From NCBI RefSeq assembly GCF_007859305.1, contig NZ_VOHE01000007.1, forward strand, positions 1 to 64,000: 64,000 bases of DNA, given 5' to 3'. This document shows, piece by piece, positions 57,078-64,000 of this stretch. Numbering within the stretch: the stretch's first letter is position 1; each line of letters opens with the position of its first letter. Under the pieces are notes generated by a model, which was given only the letters and a program-made list of their open reading frames with translations, searched no databases and was not told where the DNA came from. Source of the stretch: Luteimonas wenzhouensis (lineage in GTDB: Bacteria; Pseudomonadota; Gammaproteobacteria; Xanthomonadales; Xanthomonadaceae). The position numbers and the translations under genes were made by a program.

Positions 57078-59141
57078 ATGAAGCTGCGACACGCGCTCCT
57101 GTCCATCTGCCTGCTGGCCTGCCTGCCCGCCGCGGCCGAGGCCCGCGGCTTCGATGTCCGCGACCTGGTCCGCCTCGACCGGGTGTCCTCGCCGCTGCTC
57201 TCGCCGGACGGCCACGTGGTGGTGTTCGCCCAGCGCAGCGTCGATGCCGACCTGAAGGGCACCACCGCCCTGTATGCGCGCCATCTGCTGACCCGCGACC
57301 TGGCGCCACCGCGGCGGATCACGCCCGAGGGCTGGAGCGTGAGCGACCCGGCGTTCTCGCCCGATGGCTCGACCCTGTACTTCCTGAGCGCAAAGGGCGG
57401 TTCGCAGCAGCTCTACGCGATGCCGGCCGGCGGCGGCGAGCCGCGCCAGCTCACCGCCTTCGCGCTCGACGTCGGTAGCTACCGGCTCTCGCCCGACGGC
57501 CGCCGGATCGCCTTCAGCGCCGAGACCTTCGCCGACTGCGGCGCGGACCTGGGGTGCACCAGGCAACGCCTCGACGAGCAGGAGGCGCGCAAGGCCAGCG
57601 GCCGCGTCTACGACAAGCTGTTCGTGCGCCACTGGGACACCTGGAGCGATGGCCGCCGCAGCCGCCTGTTCGTGGCGACGCTGCCCGGCGAGGGCGAAGG
57701 CCCGGTCGATGCCGCGCAGGCGCTGAGCGTGTCGCTCGACGGCGACATCCCGTCCAGGCCCTTCGGCGACGCCGCCGACTACACCTGGGCGCCGGACGGC
57801 AGCCACGTCGTCGCCAGCGTGCGGATCGCCGGTCGCACCGAGCCGTGGTCCACCAATTTCGACCTCTACCGCCTGCCGCTCGACGGTGGCGCGCCGGTCA
57901 ACCTGACCGAGGCCAACACGGCCTGGGATGCCGCGCCGGTCTACAGTCGCGACGGTGGCACCCTGTACTACCTGGCGATGAAGCGCCCCGGCTTCGAGGC
58001 CGACCGCTACGCGATCATGGCCATGGACGTGGCCACCGGTCGGGTGCGCGAAGTCGCCCCGGACTGGGACCGCTCGCCCGGCAGCCTGGCGGTCGCGGAC
58101 GACGGCAAGACGCTGTTCGTGTCCGCGCAGGACACCGGCCAGTACCCGCTGTTCCGCGTGGACGCGGCCACCGGCAAGGTGGAGCGCCTGGTCGGCGACG
58201 GTTCGGTCTCGGCGTTCGACGTCGCCGGCCAGACCATCGCCCTGACCCGCAACGCGCTCGACACCGGCAACGTGCTCTACGTGACCGACGCGGTGCCGGG
58301 TGCGCCGCTGCGCAAGATCACGCCCAGCGACGGCGAGCGCCTGCCCGACGTCGAGTTCGGCGCCTTCGAGCAGTTCACCTTCCGCGGCGCCGGCGACGCC
58401 ACCGTGCATGGCTACGTGGTCAAGCCGTCGGGCTACCAGGACGGGCGCAAGTATCCGGTCGCGTTCCTGATCCACGGCGGCCCGCAGGGCAGCTTCGGCA
58501 ACGGCTGGAGCACGCGCTGGAACCCGCAGACCTACGCGGGCCAGGGCTACGCGGTGGTGATGATCGACTTCCACGGCTCCACCGGCTACGGCCAGGCCTT
58601 CACCGACGCGATCACCGGCGACTGGGGCGGCAAGCCGCTGGTCGACCTGCAGAAGGGCTGGCAGGCGGCGCTGGAGAAGTACGACTTCCTCGACGGCGAT
58701 CGCGCCTGCGCGCTCGGCGCCAGCTACGGCGGCTACATGGTCAACTGGATCGCCAGCCAGTGGAACGGACCGTGGAAGTGCCTGGTCAACCACAACGGCG
58801 TGTTCGACACCCGTTCGATGGGGCTGGTGACCGAGGAGCTGTGGTTCACCGAATGGGAGTTCGGCGGGACCGTCGCGGAGAACCCCGACGCCTACGAGAA
58901 GTTCAACCCGGCGCGCCACATCGACAGGTGGAAGGTGCCGATGCTGGTGGTGGCCGGGCAGAACGACTTCCGGGTGCCGATCGACCAGAGCCTGTCGAGC
59001 TTCACCGCGCTGCAGCGCGCCGGCATCGAGTCGAAGCTGCTGTACTTCCCGGACGAAAACCACTGGGTGCTCAAGCCGCACAACAGCATCCTCTGGCACG
59101 ACACCGTCAACGCCTGGCTGAAGCAGCACATCGGACAGTGA
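57078..59141 (+). CDS. S9 family peptidase (acylaminoacyl peptidase/DPP type), secreted
   Basis: A 687-residue serine peptidase. Signal peptide: LRHALLSICLLACLPAAAEA (cut near residue 23). Residues about 25-420 form a beta-propeller (repeated SPDG strands such as LSPDGHVVVFA and FSPDGSTLYFL). The alpha/beta-hydrolase domain has the nucleophile in LGASYGGYMVNW (about Ser547), Asp in NDFRVPID (about 629) and His in ENHWVLKPHN (about 661). It should cut short peptides in the periplasm, as in dipeptidyl or acylaminoacyl peptidases of the S9C group. A strong terminator follows. Confidence 0.94.
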   Translation: MKLRHALLSICLLACLPAAAEARGFDVRDLVRLDRVSSPLLSPDGHVVVFAQRSVDADLKGTTALYARHLLTRDLAPPRRITPEGWSVSDPAFSPDGSTLYFLSAKGGSQQLYAMPAGGGEPRQLTAFALDVGSYRLSPDGRRIAFSAETFADCGADLGCTRQRLDEQEARKASGRVYDKLFVRHWDTWSDGRRSRLFVATLPGEGEGPVDAAQALSVSLDGDIPSRPFGDAADYTWAPDGSHVVASVRIAGRTEPWSTNFDLYRLPLDGGAPVNLTEANTAWDAAPVYSRDGGTLYYLAMKRPGFEADRYAIMAMDVATGRVREVAPDWDRSPGSLAVADDGKTLFVSAQDTGQYPLFRVDAATGKVERLVGDGSVSAFDVAGQTIALTRNALDTGNVLYVTDAVPGAPLRKITPSDGERLPDVEFGAFEQFTFRGAGDATVHGYVVKPSGYQDGRKYPVAFLIHGGPQGSFGNGWSTRWNPQTYAGQGYAVVMIDFHGSTGYGQAFTDAITGDWGGKPLVDLQKGWQAALEKYDFLDGDRACALGASYGGYMVNWIASQWNGPWKCLVNHNGVFDTRSMGLVTEELWFTEWEFGGTVAENPDAYEKFNPARHIDRWKVPMLVVAGQNDFRVPIDQSLSSFTALQRAGIESKLLYFPDENHWVLKPHNSILWHDTVNAWLKQHIGQ

Positions 59142-59151
59142 GCCTTCGCGG

Positions 59152-59174
59152 AAAGCCGGCGCAAGCCGGCTTTT
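59152..59174 (+). terminator. Intrinsic terminator
   Basis: AAAGCCGGC and GCCGGCTTT flank GCAA, with TTTT at the end, 11 bases after the S9 peptidase stop. It separates this gene from the DUF819 gene. Confidence 0.85.
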
Positions 59175-59217
59175 CGTCATCTGCGCCCGCGCCGCCGACG
59201 ATCCAACGGAGTCCTGC

Positions 59218-60477
59218 ATGGCGATCGAGACCGACGCCCCTTCGACCGCGCTGATCACCAACGACATCGTCGTGTTCGGGTTGATCGCCGCGACCCTGGG
59301 GCTGATCTTCTGGCTGGCCAGCGGGCCGACGCCGTTCTGGAGGAAGTTCTTCGCCTGGGTCCCGGCGCTGCTGCTGTGCTACTTCGTGCCGGCGATCTAC
59401 AACACCGCGGGGCTGATCGACGGCAGCCAGGGCGTGGTCTACAACCCGATCGCCAGCCGGGTGCTGCTGCCGGTGGCGCTGGTCCTGCTGACCATGACCA
59501 TCGACCTCAGGGGCGTGTTGCGGCTGGGCCCGAAGCTGCTGTTCGTGTTCTGCATGGGCACGCTCGGGATCGCCCTTGGCGCGATCGTGTCGTTCCAGCT
59601 GTTCGAATGGCTCAAGCCGGACGTGGTGGCCGGCGACGTCTGGAAGGGCATGGCCGCACTGGCGGGCAGCTGGATCGGCGGTGGCGCCAACATGGTCGCG
59701 GTGCGCGAGCTGTACGGGGTCGATGCCACCCTGTTCGGGCAGTTCGCGGTGGTGGACGTGGCGGTCGCCAACCTCTGGATGGCCACCCTGCTGTTCCTGG
59801 CCGGTCGCGCGGCCACGATCGACGCGCGCAGCGGCGCGGACACCCGCGCCATCGACGAGATGAAGGCGCGGCTCGAGGCCTACGAGGCCGCCAACGCGCG
59901 CATCCCGACCCTGACCGACCTGATGGTGATCCTCGGCGTCGGCTTCGGCATCGTCGGCCTCGCGCACGCGGTGGCCACGCCGCTGGCAGCCTGGTTCGCG
60001 GCCCACGTGCCCAACGCGGCACGCTTCAGCCTGGACTCGAGCTTCGTCTGGGTGGTGGTGGGGTCGACCGTCGCCGGCCTGCTGCTCAGCTTCACGCCAG
60101 TGCGCAGGCTGGAGAACGCGGGGATGGCCAGGATCGGCAGCGCCTGCCTGTACTTCCTGATCGCCAGCATCGGCATGCAGATGGACTTCCTGCACCTGGC
60201 CGACCGGCCGTGGCTGCTGCTGCTGGGCGCGGTATGGATGCTCGTGCACATCCTGGTGCTGTGGGGCGCGGCCAGGCTGGTGCGGGCGCCGCTGTTCTAC
60301 TTCGCGATCGGCTCGCAGGGCAACATCGGCGCCGCGGCCTCGGCGCCGGTGGTGGCGGCCGCCTTCCATCCGACGCTGGCTCCGGTGGGCGTGCTGCTGG
60401 GCACCGTCGGCTACGCCACCGGCACCCTCGTCGCCTATGGCATCGGCCAGATCCTGCGCATGATGGCTGGTGCCTGA
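59218..60477 (+). CDS. DUF819 family membrane protein
   Basis: A 419-residue inner-membrane protein with about ten helices. It has the DUF819 start (ALITNDIVVFGLIAATLGLIFWLAS), FFAWVPALLLCYFVPAIYNTAGLID, and the AGSWIGGGANMVAVRE motif; the second half mirrors the first (FAIGSQGNIGAAASAP). The family is thought to be transporters of unknown substrate. GGAGTCC precedes the ATG. It follows the terminator, so it should have its own promoter. Confidence 0.9.
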   Translation: MAIETDAPSTALITNDIVVFGLIAATLGLIFWLASGPTPFWRKFFAWVPALLLCYFVPAIYNTAGLIDGSQGVVYNPIASRVLLPVALVLLTMTIDLRGVLRLGPKLLFVFCMGTLGIALGAIVSFQLFEWLKPDVVAGDVWKGMAALAGSWIGGGANMVAVRELYGVDATLFGQFAVVDVAVANLWMATLLFLAGRAATIDARSGADTRAIDEMKARLEAYEAANARIPTLTDLMVILGVGFGIVGLAHAVATPLAAWFAAHVPNAARFSLDSSFVWVVVGSTVAGLLLSFTPVRRLENAGMARIGSACLYFLIASIGMQMDFLHLADRPWLLLLGAVWMLVHILVLWGAARLVRAPLFYFAIGSQGNIGAAASAPVVAAAFHPTLAPVGVLLGTVGYATGTLVAYGIGQILRMMAGA

Positions 60478-60636
60478 GCCGGCGGAGCCGAAGTCGATGT
60501 GCGGCATTCCCGTGGTCCGGACGCGTCGATCGGCGCATCCGGTCGGGGAGGTGTCTGCGGTCCGCCCGTCGGCGGGAGACGTCGTGGCCGACCTGGCGCA
60601 GGCGCATCGCGGATGCTGCCGGGGAGGCGGAAGGTG

Positions 60637-61035
60637 ATGGGCCGTCTGCGCGAGGGATTGCATCGCAAGCTCGCATTCGTGTTGGCGGGCGGAATGGGGT
60701 TCGCGCTCTATTTCATGCTGTCGATGTTGCTGGTCCGCTGGCCCGGCTTCGCTGCCGGCCCCGCGGCGCTGCTCGCGACGCTGGCGTCCATACCGCCCAC
60801 GTTCGCCCTGCAGAGGAGGTTCGCCTTCCGTGACCGCAGCGCGGCTGCACCGGCCTTCGTGCGCTATTGCCTGCTGCAGGCACTCAACGCCGTGATGGTC
60901 GGCCTGCTGGCGCGGGCCGGGCAGCGCGCCGGCCTGCCCGAAGCGGTGAACTTCCTTGCCTCCGGCTCGGTGGTGGTGGTGGTCTCTTACCTGGTGTTGT
61001 CCAGGCTGGTCTTCCGCGGCGCCCCACGCCGCTGA
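60637..61035 (+). CDS. GtrA family protein
   Basis: A 132-residue protein with four membrane helices, beginning KLAFVLAGGMGFALYFMLSMLLV; the motif FALQRRFAFRD in the loop after helix 2 matches GtrA, a putative flippase of undecaprenyl-linked sugars used in O-antigen glucosylation. No glucosyltransferase partner is next to it. GGGGAGGCGGAAGG upstream fixes the start at 60637. Confidence 0.85.
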   Translation: MGRLREGLHRKLAFVLAGGMGFALYFMLSMLLVRWPGFAAGPAALLATLASIPPTFALQRRFAFRDRSAAAPAFVRYCLLQALNAVMVGLLARAGQRAGLPEAVNFLASGSVVVVVSYLVLSRLVFRGAPRR

Positions 61036-61096
61036 GCCATGGCGGGCGGGCGGACGCCTGCCGCGGAAGCGGTGGCCGCGCGCCATACACGCACCT

Positions 61097-61117
61097 GCCT
61101 GCTGCAATGCAGCAGGC
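61097..61117. repeat. Perfect inverted repeat upstream of cstA
   Basis: GCCTGCTGCA and TGCAGCAGGC flank a single A. It lies 62 bases after gtrA and 80 bases before the cstA start; possible operator or attenuator hairpin. Confidence 0.5.
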
Positions 61118-61145
61118 CGTCGACTATCGCAGGGTGCCGATCAGG

Positions 61146-61169
61146 CCCGCGAGGGAGTAATCTCGCGGG
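61146..61169 (+). promoter_or_regulatory. Hairpin just before the cstA ribosome binding site
   Basis: CCCGCGAG and CTCGCGGG flank GGAGTAAT, ending 15 bases before the GGGGGAA of the cstA ribosome binding site. In mRNA it could control access to that site. Confidence 0.4.
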
Positions 61170-61197
61170 GACCGAAGGTAGCCGGGGGAAGCACACC

Positions 61198-62886
61198 GTG
61201 AATGCAATCGTCCTGATGCTGATCGGACTTGGCGCGATGGCGCTGGGCTACGCGTTCTACTCGAAGTTCATCGCCGAGAAGATCTACCGGTTGCAGGCCG
61301 ACTACCCGACGCCCGCACATACCATGCGCGACGGCGTGGATTACGTGCCCACCAACCGCTTCGTGCTGTGGGGGCACCACTTCACCTCGGTGGCCGGCGC
61401 GGCGCCGATCGTCGGCCCCGCGATCGCGGTGATCTGGGGCTGGCTGCCCGCGTTCCTGTGGGTGACCCTGGGCACGATCTTCTTCGCCGGCGTGCACGAC
61501 TTCGGCGCGTTGTGGGCCAGCGTGCGCAACAAGGGCAAGTCGATGGGCATGCTCAGCGGCAGCTACATCGGACGCCGTGGGCGCAACCTGTTCCTGGTCG
61601 TGATCTTCCTGCTGCTGCTGATGGTCAACGCGGCCTTCGCGGTGGTGATCGCCAACCTGCTGGTGTCCACGCCGACCTCGGTGATCCCGGTCTGGGGCGC
61701 GATCGTGGTGGCGCTGGTCATCGGCCAGCTGATCTACCGCTGGAAGGTCGGCCTGCTGTGGCCGTCGATCGGCGGCGTGATCGTGCTCTACGCGCTGATC
61801 CTGATCGGCAACAGCTATCCAATCGTGCTGCCGGACCCGATCCTCGGCATGACCCCGCGCTCGGCCTGGATCGTGCTGCTGTTCCTGTACGCGGGCATCG
61901 CCTCGCTGCTGCCGGTGTGGGTGCTGCTGCAGCCTCGCGACTACATCAACGGCCTGCAGCTGTTCGTGGGCCTCGGGATCCTGTACGTGGCGGTGCTGCT
62001 GGCCTCGCCGACGATCGTCGCGCCGCCGATCAACCATGCGGTGCCGGAAGGCACGCCGGGCATCATGCCGCTGCTGTTCGTCACCATCGCCTGCGGCGCG
62101 ATCTCCGGCTTCCACGGCATGGTGGCCTCGGGCACCACGTCCAAGCAGCTGGACAAGGAAACCGACGCGCGCTTCGTCGGCTACTTCGGCGCGATCGGCG
62201 AGGGCATGCTGTCGCTGGCCGCGATCATCTGCTGCACCGCCGGTTTCGCCACGCTGGTCGACTGGCAGGCGGTGTACGCGCAGTTCGGCGGCGGCGGCGT
62301 GGGCGCCTTCGTCAATGGCGGCGACGCGCTGCTGATCGAGGGTCTCGGCATGCCGGAGCAGCTCGGCGCAACGCTGCTGGCGACGATGGCGATCCTGTTC
62401 GCGGCCACCACCATGGACACGGGCCTGCGCCTGCAGCGTTTCGTGGTGCAGGAAGCGGCCGAGCTCGCGGGCTTCAAGGTCGGCACGTTCCTGGGCACGG
62501 TGGTGGCGCTGGCCGTGTGCATGGCGCTGGCCTTCGGCGCCGGCAGCGACGGCAGCGGCGGCATGGTGATCTGGCCGCTGTTCGGCACCACCAACCAGCT
62601 GCTGGCGGCGCTGACCCTGGCCGTGGTGTCGGTGATCCTGATCCGCAAGGGCCGCAATCCGGTCTTCACCCTGGTGCCGCTGGCGTTCCTGCTGGTGATG
62701 TCGGTGTACGCGCTGATCGTCCAGCTCGGCACCTTCAAGGCCCAGGAGAACTGGCTGCTGTTCGGCATGGACCTGGTGATCCTGGTGGCCGCGCTGTGGG
62801 TGTCGTTCGAGGCGGTGCTGGCGATGCGTCAGGGCCGCGACCCGAACGCGGCGCCGGACGGCACGCTGGAGTCGGAGCGCGCCTGA
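61198..62886 (+). CDS. cstA: CstA family carbon-starvation transporter
   Basis: A 562-residue membrane protein with about 16 hydrophobic segments. FYSKFIAEKIYRL near the start, PTNRFVLWGHHFTSVAGAAPIVGPA, and GAISGFHGMVASGTTSKQL are diagnostic of CstA, a pyruvate/peptide-type importer induced by starvation. A GTG start at 61198 has GGGGGAA upstream; an ATG at 61216 is the alternative. Its stop overlaps the next ATG by 1 base. Confidence 0.95.
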   Translation: MNAIVLMLIGLGAMALGYAFYSKFIAEKIYRLQADYPTPAHTMRDGVDYVPTNRFVLWGHHFTSVAGAAPIVGPAIAVIWGWLPAFLWVTLGTIFFAGVHDFGALWASVRNKGKSMGMLSGSYIGRRGRNLFLVVIFLLLLMVNAAFAVVIANLLVSTPTSVIPVWGAIVVALVIGQLIYRWKVGLLWPSIGGVIVLYALILIGNSYPIVLPDPILGMTPRSAWIVLLFLYAGIASLLPVWVLLQPRDYINGLQLFVGLGILYVAVLLASPTIVAPPINHAVPEGTPGIMPLLFVTIACGAISGFHGMVASGTTSKQLDKETDARFVGYFGAIGEGMLSLAAIICCTAGFATLVDWQAVYAQFGGGGVGAFVNGGDALLIEGLGMPEQLGATLLATMAILFAATTMDTGLRLQRFVVQEAAELAGFKVGTFLGTVVALAVCMALAFGAGSDGSGGMVIWPLFGTTNQLLAALTLAVVSVILIRKGRNPVFTLVPLAFLLVMSVYALIVQLGTFKAQENWLLFGMDLVILVAALWVSFEAVLAMRQGRDPNAAPDGTLESERA

Positions 62887-63164
62887 TGCGGGAACCGGCG
62901 GCGCCGGTAGAATCGTGGTGGGCGCGACTCTCGGCTGCCCTCGGCGAGTTCTACGCGGCGCCGTACCGGCGCACCTTCGCCCGGGCCAGGCGCGACGAGG
63001 ACGACCTGTTCATGCTGCTGGTGTACTCGGAGGCCCTGGGCCTGCCGAATCCCGCCTCCTGGTACACGCTCGAGCTGATGCCGGTGATGTACGAGCGCTT
63101 CCATGACTGGCACCGCCGGATGGGCATGGAGCGCTCGCCGCTGGACCACGTCGGATGCTGCTGA
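62886..63164 (+). CDS. CC-star type small protein associated with CstA
   Basis: A 92-residue soluble-looking protein with [44 protein letters not shown] and the ending [11 protein letters not shown]. It matches the small CstA-linked family named cory-CC-star in databases, as far as I recall, whose paired cysteines are the last two residues. Its function is not known. It shares a base with the cstA stop and overlaps the ATPase gene by 10 bases, so all three are probably made together. Confidence 0.8.
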   Translation: MREPAAPVESWWARLSAALGEFYAAPYRRTFARARRDEDDLFMLLVYSEALGLPNPASWYTLELMPVMYERFHDWHRRMGMERSPLDHVGCC

Positions 63165-64000
63165 CCCTCGCCGCCGGGCGGCGCATGCTGTTCTTCGGCG
63201 GCAAGGGCGGGGTGGGCAAGACGACGGTCGCGTCCGCCGTCGCGCTGGCCCAGGCCCGCGCCGGCCGGCGGGTGCTGCTGGTCTCCACCGACCCCGCGCA
63301 CAGCCTCGGCCACCTCTGGCAGCGCGCGATCGGTCCCGAGCCGCGCGCGCTGGCCGACAACCTGCAGGCGGTGGAGATCGATCCTGCGGCCACCGTCGAC
63401 GCCCACCTCCGCCAGGTCGGCGATTCGCTGCGTCGCCTGATGCCGCCGCACCTGGCCGGCGAGGTCGACCGCCACCTGGCCCTGTCGCGCGATGCGCCGG
63501 GCATGCACGAGGCGGCGCTGCTCGAGCGGGTGGCGACCCTGGTCCACGACGCCCCGCACGACCACGACCTGCTGGTGTTCGATACCGCGCCCTCGGGGCA
63601 CACCGCGCGGCTGATGGCGCTGCCCGAGATGATGGCCGCCTGGACCGACGGCCTGCTGCGCCGCCAGGAGCGCAGCGCGCGCTTCGGCGCCGCGCTGCGC
63701 AACCTCGGCGGCGACGATGGCGTGGCCGAGCGCGCGATCGGCGGCGTCGCGGCGCCGGGCACCGCCGGCGACCGGGACCAGGCGATCCGGGCGGTGCTGG
63801 AGCGGCGGCGGCACCTGTTCGCGCACCTGCGCGAGGCGATGGCCGACCCGCAGGCCACCGCCTTCGTGGTGGTGCTCGCCGCCGAACGGCTTCCGGTGCT
63901 CGAGACCATCGAGTTCCAGGCCAGCCTCGAGGCCGCGGGCGTCCACGTCGCGGCGCTGGTGGTCAACCGGCGCTCGCCCGCCGACGCCGGTGGCTTCCTG
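63155..64000 (+). CDS. ArsA/GET3-type ATPase, N-terminal part
   Basis: At least 282 residues; the gene runs off the window. The deviant Walker [17 protein letters not shown] (residues 13-28), [15 protein letters not shown] (switch I/A-loop) and [21 protein letters not shown] (switch II) identify an ArsA/GET3-family P-loop ATPase, which works as a dimer to deliver membrane proteins or to power efflux. Linked with CstA and the CC-ended protein it probably serves that pair rather than arsenite transport; no arsB or arsR is nearby. The C-terminus is not visible. Confidence 0.88.
   Translation, partial: MLLTLAAGRRMLFFGGKGGVGKTTVASAVALAQARAGRRVLLVSTDPAHSLGHLWQRAIGPEPRALADNLQAVEIDPAATVDAHLRQVGDSLRRLMPPHLAGEVDRHLALSRDAPGMHEAALLERVATLVHDAPHDHDLLVFDTAPSGHTARLMALPEMMAAWTDGLLRRQERSARFGAALRNLGGDDGVAERAIGGVAAPGTAGDRDQAIRAVLERRRHLFAHLREAMADPQATAFVVVLAAERLPVLETIEFQASLEAAGVHVAALVVNRRSPADAGGFL

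Overview
The window is a dense, very GC-rich stretch from a Gram-negative gammaproteobacterium, most probably of the family Xanthomonadaceae (Lysobacter, Luteimonas or a relative). Three things point there: a fused aspartokinase/diaminopimelate decarboxylase followed by a MurL/MurD2 pair (the alternative route to D-Glu in peptidoglycan known from Xanthomonas), a cysHIJ/cysD/cysNC sulfate-assimilation block, and short GC-rich inverted repeats between genes of the kind scattered through such genomes. No rRNA, tRNA, CRISPR, transposase or prophage gene was seen.

Region 1 (1-11228, all +) is a surface-glycan cluster. It holds the end of a CDP-glycerol glycerophosphotransferase, a glycerol-3-phosphate cytidylyltransferase, a sulfotransferase/coiled-coil protein, a 1305-residue protein with three glycosyltransferase domains, a sugar-nucleotide epimerase, a lipoprotein, an APS-kinase-like/methyltransferase fusion broken by one extra base, and a second sulfotransferase. 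Region 2 (11262-18800) makes sulfide and PAPS: cysH, cysI and cysJ on the minus strand, cysD and cysNC on the plus strand. The two regions together suggest a sulfated, possibly glycerol-phosphate-containing cell-surface polymer.

Region 3 (19028-22830) has small housekeeping genes: a GlsB/YeaQ membrane protein, an M20 peptidase, a VOC protein, a ComEA-like helix-hairpin-helix protein and HutD. Region 4 (22824-30087, minus) looks like one iron-uptake operon: TonB-dependent receptor, PepSY membrane protein, DUF2271, DUF4198, ApbE flavin transferase and a membrane-anchored CysJ-like reductase, with a Fur-like promoter far upstream. A 780-bp gap beyond it carries a tandem repeat. Region 5 (30868-37200, minus) is the SUF iron-sulfur operon, sufR-B-C-D-S, followed by GNAT and Rieske genes.

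Region 6 (37488-46145) is mixed: a lipoprotein cytochrome c, a SET-domain methyltransferase, two hypothetical membrane or anchored proteins, an HU protein with a histone H1-like tail, DUF2784, an EF-G-like GTPase, OsmC, an alpha/beta hydrolase, a glycine-zipper protein and PhzF. Region 7 (46308-51737) is lysAC-murL-murD2, feeding peptidoglycan precursor synthesis. Region 8 (51808-56859) has ispB, ssb and the rmlBACD dTDP-rhamnose operon. Region 9 (57078-64000) has a secreted S9 peptidase with a clear terminator, a DUF819 membrane protein, a GtrA protein, and a tightly overlapping set of a CstA transporter, a small protein ending in Cys-Cys, and a GET3/ArsA-type ATPase that runs off the window.
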